A model generated the notes under the pieces. It searched no databases. It saw only the letters and a list, made by a program, of their open reading frames with translations, and was not told the origin of the DNA. The position numbers and the translations under genes were made by a program. From Candidatus Aminicenantota bacterium (GTDB taxonomy: Bacteria; Acidobacteriota; Aminicenantia; Aminicenantales; UBA4085), in the NCBI GenBank assembly GCA_003141555.1, contig PLMN01000029.1, positions 1 to 64,000 of the forward strand: a stretch of DNA of 64,000 bases, written 5' to 3'. Below are positions 46,635-54,731 of this stretch, one piece after another (positions within the stretch are counted from its first letter, which is position 1; each line of letters begins with the position of its first letter).

Positions 46635-47144
46635 ATGCCTGAATTAACGCCTGAAGAAAAACAGAAAATCTATTTGGAAGAAAAAGAACGGCTCGAAGCA
46701 CAAACACGGCTTACAAACGAAAAGAAGGCCCTTGAACTGGCAAAGAAACAGAAAGCGACAAAAAATAGCGCGATCGGGTGTTCTGTCGTCCTAATTCTTA
46801 TTTTAAGCATTTACCTTTGTTCAGTATTCTCTCCGTCAAAAAAGCAGTCGACACCTGAGCTCAACGCCAACGTTCGTTATTCTGGAACACAAATAATAAT
46901 AAAAAACAATGACTCTTTTTCTTGGGATAACATAAAGATTGAATTGAATGCCGGACTTTTAGATAGCGGCTATTATTACGAAGGCGGCTCGATTGCAGCT
47001 GGTGCAACTGCGACAATTGGAATCTTGAATTTTGCCAAAAGCAGCGGGGAGAGATTGAATCCACTATCAATTAAAGTCCGCACGGCCACCGTGGGGGCCG
47101 ATACTCCAAGCGGCAGAGCGTATTATTCAGGCAAATGGGATTAG
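46635..47144 (+). CDS. Single-pass membrane protein of the island
   Basis: The 169-residue protein has a charged N-terminal coiled coil (PEEKQKIYLEEKERLEAQT), one helix (SAIGCSVVLILILSIYLCSVF) and an extracytoplasmic beta-rich domain (about 85-169). Function unknown. AT-rich. A GGGGGAG site precedes the ATG. Confidence 0.65.
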   Translation: MPELTPEEKQKIYLEEKERLEAQTRLTNEKKALELAKKQKATKNSAIGCSVVLILILSIYLCSVFSPSKKQSTPELNANVRYSGTQIIIKNNDSFSWDNIKIELNAGLLDSGYYYEGGSIAAGATATIGILNFAKSSGERLNPLSIKVRTATVGADTPSGRAYYSGKWD

Positions 47145-47550
47145 AATAGGCTTCGCTTTCTTTTTTCATCGTCTTCACGTCCCGTGGGGAAGATAACTGC
47201 CCCATCGCCGAATACCTGAATGACGTATGCTGGCCGGGTCAAGTGGCCTGATCCGTAATTTTTGCGCTAGTTTTGTATTCCACCGGAAGCGGGCTACCTA
47301 AAGGTGGGAAAGCTCGAAAAATCTGGCCTCGCAGAAACAGACATTCGACGGGGCTCATTTTCACACCCGCCGTAATACCCCTGACCGCCGAGGCGCGGGC
47401 GTTCTGAGGAGTAAAAAGGGCGGGATACGGAGGTTGGTAGGGGGGTAGCGGGGCGGACGGCCCGACCTATTTCCCCTGTTAAAAAGGCGCCTTGCGCGGC
47501 CGCTGGACATGATTCTGGGCTATTGGGGGGCTAAGGGTGAGATCCAGATG
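47145..47550. other. Non-coding stretch in the island
   Basis: About 400 bases between the membrane protein and the Xis-like gene, with GC-rich runs near 47430-47460. I see no convincing gene, RNA or repeat in it. It could hold recombination-directionality-factor binding sites. Confidence 0.4.
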
Positions 47551-47745
47551 CTATTTCTTGGCCCCGTCCTTCCCGATCGTCTTTGATTCAAGATAGGCGT
47601 CGATCTCCGTGCGCCGGAAAAGCACTCGCTTTCCGAGTTTAATATAGGGGAATTCGTGACGCTTCATTAGGAGATATAGCGTTCGGTTCGAGATCCGAAG
47701 GTATTTCAGCGCCTCGGCCTTGGTCAACAGGTCATTCTCGACCAT
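47551..47745 (-). CDS. Excisionase-like HTH_17 protein
   Basis: The 64-residue protein is LLTKAEALKYLRISNRTLYLLMKRHEFPYIKLGKRVLFRRTEI, a compact winged HTH of the excisionase family, ending in a Lys-rich tail. It is divergent from the integrase cassette, so it may control the integration/excision balance. Confidence 0.8.
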   Translation of the reverse strand: MVENDLLTKAEALKYLRISNRTLYLLMKRHEFPYIKLGKRVLFRRTEIDAYLESKTIGKDGAKK

Positions 47746-47787
47746 GATGGCATCTTAGCAGGATCGCCTTTTTTGAGCAAAAAAATC

Positions 47788-47817
47788 TTGACAATAATGA
47801 TATTATCAGATTATATT
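47788..47817 (+). promoter_or_regulatory. Promoter of the xis-int cassette
   Basis: TTGACA (47788-47793), an 18-base spacer and TATATT (47812-47817). The surrounding ATATTATCAGATTATATTAG is AT-rich with repeated half-sites and may also be a binding site for the divergent HTH proteins. Confidence 0.55.
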
Positions 47818-47853
47818 AGATATATAAAGATACTTTTTTTGGGAAATAACGTT

Positions 47854-48030
47854 ATGAACGATTATCTTACCATTGCGGACGTAATGAAAATCCTCCGGGT
47901 CTCAAGAACCACCGCCTACGGCTACATTCGCTCCCGTCGACTTGCGTCCTTCAAGGTGGGCCATCTTGTTAGGATCAAGGCTGACGATCTTCAACGGTTC
48001 GTCGAGGGCCAGCCCAAGAAGTCCCGATAG
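47854..48030 (+). CDS. Excisionase-like HTH protein upstream of the integrase
   Basis: The 58-residue protein reads DYLTIADVMKILRVSRTTAYGYIRSRRLASFKVGHLVRI, a typical excisionase HTH. ATG 47854 is preferred over an AT-rich extension from 47773. It lies 11 bases before the integrase, the usual xis-int order. Confidence 0.82.
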   Translation: MNDYLTIADVMKILRVSRTTAYGYIRSRRLASFKVGHLVRIKADDLQRFVEGQPKKSR

Positions 48031-48041
48031 GGGGCAGCCTA

Positions 48042-49154
48042 ATGATCAAACCGAAGAATGACCGGAATCTCAAATTCCGAGATGGGAAATGGTATGTCGA
48101 TTTCACGTATCGCGGAAAGCGTATCCGGGAATTCGGCGGTTACACGAAGGAGCAAGCCCGAAACGCCCTGGCCAAGCTCCGGATCGAAAGGCTGGACGAA
48201 AAACTCGGGTTCAAGAAGCGTGAGCTCGAGGACGTTCCCTTTGAAAAATTCGCGGACGAATATCTCGAGACCTACTGCAAGCAGAATAAGAAATCTTGGA
48301 AAACCGACGAGCTGATCCTGGGAAGGCTGAAAATCTATTTCAAAGACGAGACCCTGCAAGGCATTAGCCCGGAGAAAATCGAGAGGTTCAAGGCGAAGCG
48401 GAGGGCGGACGTATCTCCGGCGACGGTCAACCGCGACGTCGCCATTATGCGGACAATGTTCAACAAGGCGGTGGAGTGGGGGAGGCTCGAGGTAAGCCCC
48501 CTCCGCTCTATCAGAAGGTTCAAGGAAGCCCCGGGACGGGAAAGGATATTGACAGCTGAGGAGGTCGGGCGGCTTCTCGCAAGCGCGTCCGATTCATCCC
48601 GGCCCGTCATGATTGTCGCGCTCAATACCGGCATGCGGCGGACCGAGATCCTCAGCCTTAAATGGGCGAACGTCGATCTGACCCGCGGATACATCTTCAT
48701 TGAGGACTCGAAGAGCGGCAAGCCCCGCAAGATTCCGATGAATGGCGCCGTCATGGACACGTTCCTGAAGCTGCCCCATGATGCGGAATTCGTCTTTTTC
48801 AACCGGGAGACGGGCGGGCCGATCAAGGACATAAAGACGGCGTTTCATGCGGCTTGCCGACGCGCGAAAAGGGACCCGAATGACAAGGAGGACCCCGGCA
48901 TTATCGGCGTCCGCTTCCATGATCTAAGGCATACTGCCGCGTCCAAGATGATCGAGGCGGGCGTCGATCTTGTCACGGTCTCGAAAATCCTGGGGCATGC
49001 CTCGATTCAAATGACAATGCGGTACGCCCATCCGACGCCGGAGAATATGCGGCGGGCCGTCGAGCGCCTGGGGGAAATCTTGGATCCGACCCGTCAAAAA
49101 GTCGACACGGTTTCAGTACCGAAGCCCATAAGCCCTACTGTTCAATACAATTAA
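48042..49154 (+). CDS. int: Tyrosine integrase of the island
   Basis: The 370-residue recombinase has an N-terminal AP2-like arm-binding part and a SAM-like core-binding domain (about 60-150). Its catalytic domain shows TGMRRTEIL (Arg I), the Lys of DSKSGKPRKIP, HDLRH (His/Arg II), ILGHASIQ (GH) and the nucleophile Tyr in MTMRYAH. The complete set suggests activity. It ends 16 bases before attR, as expected of an integrase that targets tRNA-Arg. Confidence 0.95.
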   Translation: MIKPKNDRNLKFRDGKWYVDFTYRGKRIREFGGYTKEQARNALAKLRIERLDEKLGFKKRELEDVPFEKFADEYLETYCKQNKKSWKTDELILGRLKIYFKDETLQGISPEKIERFKAKRRADVSPATVNRDVAIMRTMFNKAVEWGRLEVSPLRSIRRFKEAPGRERILTAEEVGRLLASASDSSRPVMIVALNTGMRRTEILSLKWANVDLTRGYIFIEDSKSGKPRKIPMNGAVMDTFLKLPHDAEFVFFNRETGGPIKDIKTAFHAACRRAKRDPNDKEDPGIIGVRFHDLRHTAASKMIEAGVDLVTVSKILGHASIQMTMRYAHPTPENMRRAVERLGEILDPTRQKVDTVSVPKPISPTVQYN

Positions 49155-49170
49155 GCCGATAACGCTCATT

Positions 49171-49221
49171 TTTCCTAAACCTTAGGTCGCCCGTTCGAGC
49201 CGGGCCAGGCGCGCTTCCTTT
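49171..49221 (+). repeat. attR: right attachment site (tRNA-Arg 3' fragment)
   Basis: An exact 51-base copy of 34405-34455, i.e. the anticodon loop through the 3' end of tRNA-Arg without the 5' half. It is not a functional tRNA. Chromosomal sequence resumes at 49222. Confidence 0.93.
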
Positions 49222-49622
49222 CCATGCTCCCCTGTTTTTCTGGATCGCTTCACTTGGATTCGGTCAATCGTCGATAGGAGGAGTGACTTGTGTAGAGACA
49301 CGCGACCGGATTGTGCCCCAGGACCCGATCCTTGGCGATCAGGACCGCGGCCGGGACGAGGGCATGAAGCTCTCTTTGAAAAGCGTCCCCGCCTGTCCAT
49401 GCCGGAAGCGTAGGGCCGCCCGCAGGACCGTGTCAAGAGTCATGAAGGCCATGGATTCCGGGGAGGAGCGTCAAGAAGCTCTCCGCCGTTGGCGGCGGAT
49501 CGCCGACGGGGATATAATGACATCCTCCGATCGCTTTCGGAGAACGTTCCGATGGGCTCTCTCGCGATCGGAAAGCCTCAGCCAAGAGGCACTCCGCTCA
49601 ATCTGGAAAGGAGAAGAAGCAA
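49222..49622. other. Non-coding stretch after attR
   Basis: Intergenic to the nitroreductase, apart from its promoter at 49489. No complete gene is visible. On the minus strand a third-frame stretch (AFQRELHALVPAAVLIAKD around 49350-49420) looks protein-like but has no start or length, and may be a gene remnant. Confidence 0.4.
49489..49518 (+). promoter_or_regulatory. Nitroreductase promoter
   Basis: TTGGCG (49489-49494), an 18-base spacer and a perfect TATAAT (49513-49518). The leader of about 97 bases contains a CCGATCG...CGATCGG type inverted repeat. Confidence 0.5.
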
Positions 49623-50276
49623 ATGGACACGAAGGAATTGGCCGAGCTGATGAAAAGCCGGCGTTCCATCCGCAGTTGGCTCGACAAGCCCGTCTCCGAG
49701 GACGCGTTGCTCCGGGCCATCGAGCTGGCGACCTGGGCGCCCAACGGCGGCAACCAGCAGAACTGGATGTTCTACGTCGTTCTCGACAGGGGCGTCATCC
49801 ATGCGATCGCCGACGCGGTCCAGGCGCGTGCCGATTATGTCGCCGCCCTGCCCGAGGCGAGCCTGATCGGGGAGAATCTCGCCCGGATGCTGAAGCGCTC
49901 GGACTTCTTCCGAAGCGCGCCGTCGATCGTCGCGGTCGCGTCGTCCGTGTACAAGTCGCCGCTGGACCTGATCGCCTCGGCCCTGAAAAAGCCCGACGCG
50001 AAGATCCAGCAGATGAGCGAATGGCGAAGCATCGCCAACACGCGGATCCAGTCGGTCGCGTCGGCGATCGCGTATCTCCTCCTGGTCCTGCACCAGATGG
50101 GCCTGGGGGCGGTCTGGATGACGGGCCCGATGCAGGCGAAGGGCGAGATCGAAAAGCTCCTGAAGGTGCCGGCGGACATGGACCTCGCGGCCATCATCCC
50201 GGTCGGGTATCCGGCGGAGAATCCCGCGCCGCGGGAAAGAAAGCCGGTCAAGGATGTGACCCGGATCATCACATAA
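49623..50276 (+). CDS. Nitroreductase-family flavoprotein
   Basis: The 217-residue FMN oxidoreductase starts with the family motif ELMKSRRSIRSWLDKPVSEDALL and has APNGGNQQNW. The late part GLGAVWMTGPM and IIPVGYPAE are also typical. Substrate unknown (nitroaromatic, quinone or flavin). AAAGGAG precedes the ATG. Single gene with its own promoter. Confidence 0.88.
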   Translation: MDTKELAELMKSRRSIRSWLDKPVSEDALLRAIELATWAPNGGNQQNWMFYVVLDRGVIHAIADAVQARADYVAALPEASLIGENLARMLKRSDFFRSAPSIVAVASSVYKSPLDLIASALKKPDAKIQQMSEWRSIANTRIQSVASAIAYLLLVLHQMGLGAVWMTGPMQAKGEIEKLLKVPADMDLAAIIPVGYPAENPAPRERKPVKDVTRIIT

Positions 50277-50404
50277 GCGGGCGGCCGGCCTCGACCCGGC
50301 CGGAAGATGCCGACCCTCGAAAATTCTTCTTCGATGTCTTGATTCCTGCAAATCGAAAGGGCTAAGATGGGCGAGACCTTATCCGCGGGAAGAAATGGAC
50401 GGCT

Positions 50405-51556
50405 ATGCGCATCTATGTTGCGAAGGCGCTCCTCCTTGCCGCCGTCGCGGCGGCGGGCGCGGGCGCGGGCGTCTGCGCAGAGTGGGACCTGCGGGGCCAG
50501 CTCTCCTTCTGGCTCGCGGCGCATGACCGGCCGGCCCGCGAGGCCGCGCTCGGCGTCCGCTACATCCCGACGCTTTCCTTCAAGGTCGACCTGGGCCGCG
50601 GGTCCGGCCTCGACGCCGAGGCGTCGCTCAACGTCACCGGCGCGGCGCAGGGACCGTCATTAGGCTCGCTCGCGACGAGCCGCGCGGCCAAGCCCTACCG
50701 CCTCTGGGTCCGGTTCTCCACGGCCCGGTTCGAGGCGCGCGCCGGCCTGCAGAAGATCAACTTCGGCTCGGCCATGCTCCTCCGGCCGCTGATGTGGTTC
50801 GACCGGATCGACCCCAACGACCCGCTCCAGCTCACCGACGGAGTCTATGGCCTGCTCCTGAAATATACGTTCCTCGACAACGCCAACATCTGGATGTGGG
50901 GGCTCGTCGGCAACGACCAGACGAAAGGGTGGGAGACAGTCCCGTCGAACCGCGCCGCGCCCGAATTCGGGGGCCGGGTCCAGCTCCCCGCGCTCTCGGG
51001 CGAGCTCGCTTTGACCTATCATCATCGGCTTCTGGACACCGCCCATAGCCTCGTGCCGCTCCCGCCGGGGGAGAAGGGTTCCGTCGCCGAAGACCGGCTT
51101 GGTTTCGACGGGAAATGGGATGTCGGGCCCGGCGTGTGGGTCGAGGCCGTCCTCGCCCATCAGGATTATCTCCTCTATCCCCTGCGCTACCAGAAGATGG
51201 TCAACGTCGGCCTGGACTACACGTTCGGCCTGGGCAACGGCCTCCATCTCCTGGCCGAGCATCTCGTCATCGACGCCTCCGCCGAAGCGTGGTCGGGCGG
51301 CGAAACGCGCTCCCTCAGCGCCCTGAGCCTGGATTACCCCCTCGGGATCCTCGACCGTCTCAAGGGCATGGCCTTCCACGATTGGAAGACGGGCGACTGG
51401 TACCGCTTCGCCAGCTGGCAGCGGACCTACGACCGCTGGTCGATCTACTTGATCGGCTTCTGGAACCCCGACCGTTATCAGATCTACGCCGGATCGGGCG
51501 CCTCCAACCTCTTCGCCGGCAAAGGATTTCAAATCACGGTGGTCTTCAATCACTGA
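50405..51556 (+). CDS. Predicted outer-membrane beta-barrel protein
   Basis: The 383-residue protein has a signal peptide (YVAKALLLAAVAAAGAGAGVCA) and many amphipathic strands rich in aromatic residues, such as RLWVRFSTARFEARAGLQKINF. It ends in a hydrophobic strand QITVVFNH. It lies 11 bases before an FtsX-type ABC exporter and a LolA-like carrier, so it is probably part of one envelope transport operon. Family not recognised. Confidence 0.7.
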   Translation: MRIYVAKALLLAAVAAAGAGAGVCAEWDLRGQLSFWLAAHDRPAREAALGVRYIPTLSFKVDLGRGSGLDAEASLNVTGAAQGPSLGSLATSRAAKPYRLWVRFSTARFEARAGLQKINFGSAMLLRPLMWFDRIDPNDPLQLTDGVYGLLLKYTFLDNANIWMWGLVGNDQTKGWETVPSNRAAPEFGGRVQLPALSGELALTYHHRLLDTAHSLVPLPPGEKGSVAEDRLGFDGKWDVGPGVWVEAVLAHQDYLLYPLRYQKMVNVGLDYTFGLGNGLHLLAEHLVIDASAEAWSGGETRSLSALSLDYPLGILDRLKGMAFHDWKTGDWYRFASWQRTYDRWSIYLIGFWNPDRYQIYAGSGASNLFAGKGFQITVVFNH

Positions 51557-51567
51557 GCGAGGTTGTC

Positions 51568-52269
51568 ATGAACGACGGAATGATCATCCGGACGACGAGC
51601 CTGGTCAAGATCTACCCCCTCGGCGAACAATCGATCACGGCGCTTGACGACGTCAACCTGGACGTGCGCACGGGCGAGTTTGCCGGGCTCGTCGGGCCCA
51701 GCGGCTCGGGCAAGACGACGCTCCTGAACATCCTCGGTTCGCTCGATGTTCCCACCCGGGGAAGCGCGGAGGTCCTCGGAGAGCGGATCGAGACGCTGTC
51801 CCACAGGAAGGCCGCCGATCTGCGGAACCGTCACATCGGCTTCATCTTCCAGACCTTCAACCTCCTGCCCGTCTATTCCGTTTACGAGAACGTGGAATTT
51901 CCGCTCCTCCTCCTCGGCTTTTCCCCCGCCGCCCGGCGCAAGGCCATCCAGGCCGCGCTCGAATGGGTCCACCTGGCCGACCGGGCGAAGTCCCGGCCGA
52001 GCCAGCTCTCGGGCGGCCAGTCTCAGCGCGTGGCCATCGCCCGGGCGATCGTCAAGAAGCCGGCCCTGGTGCTGGCCGACGAGCCGACGGCCAACCTGGA
52101 CGCCGAGAACTCCCACGGCATTCTCCGGACGATGGAGGACATCAACCGCGAGCTCGGGACTACGTTCCTGTTCTCCACCCATGACGGCAAGGTCATCCAG
52201 CACCTGCGGCGGACGATCACCCTCGTCGACGGCCGCGTGGCCAAGGACGAGGTCCGGAGCGGGGCGTAG
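51568..52269 (+). CDS. ABC transporter ATPase, MacB/LolD type
   Basis: The 233-residue ATPase has Walker A GPSGSGKTT, Q-loop FIFQTFNLLP, signature LSGGQSQRVAIARA, Walker B LVLADEPTANLD and H-loop STHDGK. It pairs with the two FtsX-like permeases that follow. The ATG 51568 start is preferred to a longer antisense-derived frame. Role inferred: mechanotransmission-type export or lipoprotein/lipid release at the inner membrane. Confidence 0.93.
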   Translation: MNDGMIIRTTSLVKIYPLGEQSITALDDVNLDVRTGEFAGLVGPSGSGKTTLLNILGSLDVPTRGSAEVLGERIETLSHRKAADLRNRHIGFIFQTFNLLPVYSVYENVEFPLLLLGFSPAARRKAIQAALEWVHLADRAKSRPSQLSGGQSQRVAIARAIVKKPALVLADEPTANLDAENSHGILRTMEDINRELGTTFLFSTHDGKVIQHLRRTITLVDGRVAKDEVRSGA

Positions 52270-52278
52270 GAGGCGGAC

Positions 52279-53460
52279 ATGCTTATCCCCAAACTCGCCT
52301 TCAAGAACATGCGGGGCGCCGGGCTGAAGACCTGGCTGAACGCCGGCGTGCTGTCCATGGCTTTCGTCGTCATCATCTGGACGCAGGGGCTCTACCAGGG
52401 CATCGACGCGGAAGCTTCGCGGGCGATGACGGACGCCGAGTACGGCGGCGGCCAGTTCTGGATGAACGGCTACGATCCATATGATCCGCTGACGCTCCAG
52501 GACGCCCACGCTCCCGTCCCCGCCCCGCTCGTGTCGATGATCGACGCCGGGCGGGCCGCGGCGTTCCTCGTCGTCCCGGCGACCATCTATCCCAACGGGC
52601 GGCTGATGTCCGCCGTGCTGAAGGGCGTCGATCCGGACCAGCGGGTCCTTTCCCTCCCCGCCGCCGTGCTCAAGGCCTCGCATACCGAGGTGCCGGCCCT
52701 CATCGGCACCCGCATGGCCCAATCGGCCGGGCTCAAGAAAGGCGACGTCGTGACCGTCCGCTGGCGCGACGCGCGGGGGACGTTCGACGCCCGCGAGATC
52801 GAGATCGTCGAGGTCATGTCGACGGTCGTCGGGACGATCGACAGCGGCCTGATCTGGCTGCCCCTCGAAACGCTGCGCGAAATGGCCGCCCTGCCCGGCC
52901 AGGCGACCATCGTCGTGACGGCCAAGGGGACGGCGCCGGGCACGCTCCCGGCCGTGCCGGGCTGGACGTTCGTCGGACCGGACGTCCTCATGAAGGACGT
53001 CAAGACGCTCGTCCAAAGCAAGACGATCGGCGCCTCGATCATGTACGTCATCCTGATCTTCCTGGCCATGCTGGCCGTGTTCAACACCCAGCTCTTGTCC
53101 ATATGGCGCCGCCGCAAGGAGATCGGGACGATCATGGCCTTGGGGATGCCGCGGGGGCGGATCGTCGGGCTGTTCACCCTCGAGGGCGCCCTGACCGGCG
53201 TCCTGGCCGCCGCCATCGGCGCGGTGTACGGCATCCCCCTCCTGGCCTTGACCGCCATCCGCGGAATCGGGCTGGGCGCGAGCTTGGGCGACAGCTTCGG
53301 GCTCGCCCTGAGCGAGAAGCTCTATCCCGTTTACAGCGTCCTGCTGGTGGGCGGGACGACGCTCCTCATCTTTCTGGTGACCACGGCGGTCAGCTACCTT
53401 CCGACGCGCCGGATCTCCCGGCTCAAGCCGACCGACGCCCTGCGGGGGAGATTCTCATGA
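52279..53460 (+). CDS. FtsX-like ABC permease 1
   Basis: The 393-residue permease has an N-terminal helix, a periplasmic MacB-PCD-like domain (about 45-240) and three C-terminal helices ending TAVSYLPTRRISRLKPTDALRGRFS, the classic FtsX/LolE C-terminus. Its stop overlaps permease 2 (ATGA). Confidence 0.88.
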   Translation: MLIPKLAFKNMRGAGLKTWLNAGVLSMAFVVIIWTQGLYQGIDAEASRAMTDAEYGGGQFWMNGYDPYDPLTLQDAHAPVPAPLVSMIDAGRAAAFLVVPATIYPNGRLMSAVLKGVDPDQRVLSLPAAVLKASHTEVPALIGTRMAQSAGLKKGDVVTVRWRDARGTFDAREIEIVEVMSTVVGTIDSGLIWLPLETLREMAALPGQATIVVTAKGTAPGTLPAVPGWTFVGPDVLMKDVKTLVQSKTIGASIMYVILIFLAMLAVFNTQLLSIWRRRKEIGTIMALGMPRGRIVGLFTLEGALTGVLAAAIGAVYGIPLLALTAIRGIGLGASLGDSFGLALSEKLYPVYSVLLVGGTTLLIFLVTTAVSYLPTRRISRLKPTDALRGRFS

Positions 53461-54731
53461 TGACGTTTCTCCTCAAGGGCGTCCTCCGCGACCGGGGCCG
53501 GAGCCTTTTTCCGTTCATCGTGGTGACGACGGGCGTCTTCCTGACGGTCACGCTTTATTGCTACATCCGAGGCGCCGAACTCGACGTCGTCCGCTCGAAC
53601 GCCAACCTGCGCCACGGCCATGTCAAGGTCGTAACCCGGGCCTATGCGAAGGACGTGGACCAGATCCCCAACGACCTGGCGCTCCTGGGCGCGTCCGCCC
53701 AGATCCGGGATCTCGAGCGGGAGTATCCCGATCTGGAGTGGGTTCCCCGGATCGAGTTCGGGGGGCTGCTCGACATCCCCGACGCGCACGGCGAGACGCG
53801 GGCCCAGGCCCCCGTGGCTGGCTTCGGCGCGGACCTGCGGACACCGGGGAGCCCCGAGCCGGGCCTGCTGGGCCTAGCGAACATCCTGGTCGCCGGGCGC
53901 CTGCCCGAAGCGTCGGGCGAGATACTGCTCAGCGCGGGTCTCGCCGAGAGGCTGAAGGTCGGGCCGGGGGATGTGGCGACGCTGATCGGGACGACGATGC
54001 ACGGCGCCATGAGCATGGCGAACTTCAAGGTCGCGGGGACGATCCGCTTCGGGATCGGCGCCCTGGACCGGATGGGCCTCGTCGCCGACATCGCCGACGT
54101 GCGGAAGGCCCTCGACATGGATGACGCGGCCGGCGAGATTCTCGGCCTGTCCCGGGACGGGCTCTATCGCCCCGACCGGCTGGCGGCCGTGGCCGCCGCG
54201 TTCAACGCCCGCTTCGCCGGGAGCGGCGACGAATTCCTTCCGGTCATGCAGACGCTGCGCGACCAGCCGGGCATGGCCATGATGTTCGACCGGATCCGCG
54301 ACGTGACGAACATCATCCTCGGCGTCTTCCTCCTGGCCATGTCGCTCGTCATGTGGAACGCGGGCCTGGTCGGAACGCTGCGCCGCTACGGGGAGTTCGG
54401 CGTCCGGCTGGCGATCGGCGAGGACAAGGGGCGCATCTATCGATCGCTCGTCGCCGAGTCGCTGATGATCGGCGTCCTGGGCTCAATCGCGGGCACGGTC
54501 CTCGGCCTGGCTCTGTCCTTTTACCTCCAGGCCGTGGGCATCAACCTGGCCGGCGTTCTCAAGAACGTCTCGTTCCTGATGCCGATCGTCATCCGGTCCC
54601 GCGTGGCCCCGGCCGCCTTCGTCGTCGGATTCGTTCCGGGGCTGCTGGCCACTCTCGTCGGCACGGGCATCGCCGGCCGGGGCATCTACCGCCGACAGAC
54701 CGCCCAGCTGTTCAAGGAGCTCGAATCATGA
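53457..54731 (+). CDS. FtsX-like ABC permease 2
   Basis: The 424-residue permease has an N-terminal helix (FPFIVVTTGVFLTVTLYCYI), a large periplasmic domain with GLLDIPDAHGE and LVAGRLPEASGEILLS, and three C-terminal helices. LRRYGEFGVRLAIGEDKGRIYRSLVAES is the coupling helix. Overlaps the neighbouring genes on both sides, giving a heteromeric pair like LolC/LolE. Confidence 0.88.
   Translation: MMTFLLKGVLRDRGRSLFPFIVVTTGVFLTVTLYCYIRGAELDVVRSNANLRHGHVKVVTRAYAKDVDQIPNDLALLGASAQIRDLEREYPDLEWVPRIEFGGLLDIPDAHGETRAQAPVAGFGADLRTPGSPEPGLLGLANILVAGRLPEASGEILLSAGLAERLKVGPGDVATLIGTTMHGAMSMANFKVAGTIRFGIGALDRMGLVADIADVRKALDMDDAAGEILGLSRDGLYRPDRLAAVAAAFNARFAGSGDEFLPVMQTLRDQPGMAMMFDRIRDVTNIILGVFLLAMSLVMWNAGLVGTLRRYGEFGVRLAIGEDKGRIYRSLVAESLMIGVLGSIAGTVLGLALSFYLQAVGINLAGVLKNVSFLMPIVIRSRVAPAAFVVGFVPGLLATLVGTGIAGRGIYRRQTAQLFKELES

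Larger units (their letters stand above)
34405..49221. mobile_element. 14.8-kb integrated genomic island at tRNA-Arg(CCT)
   Basis: The island is bounded by 51-bp direct repeats, with a tyrosine integrase 17 bases from the right repeat. It holds excisionase-like proteins, an XRE regulator, a replication-type ATPase, a parA remnant, an IS21 insertion and many AT-rich genes unlike the GC-rich chromosome. No relaxase, coupling protein, capsid, terminase large subunit or toxin was recognised. It is therefore best described as an integrative element of satellite or mobilisable type. Excision would leave one attB and an intact tRNA. Confidence 0.9.

Noticed and set aside
34405-49221. Complete prophage or conjugative element
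   Set aside because: No capsid, portal, large terminase, tail, relaxase, coupling protein or type IV secretion gene could be recognised.
49182-49436. Minus-strand ORF ending in LARLERAT
   Set aside because: Its last third is antisense translation of the tRNA-Arg att repeat, a well-known source of false gene calls. The rest shows no family signal.
49283-50365. Plus-strand ORF over the nitroreductase
   Set aside because: Arg/Gly-rich shadow in a wrong frame. The nitroreductase frame has family motifs throughout.
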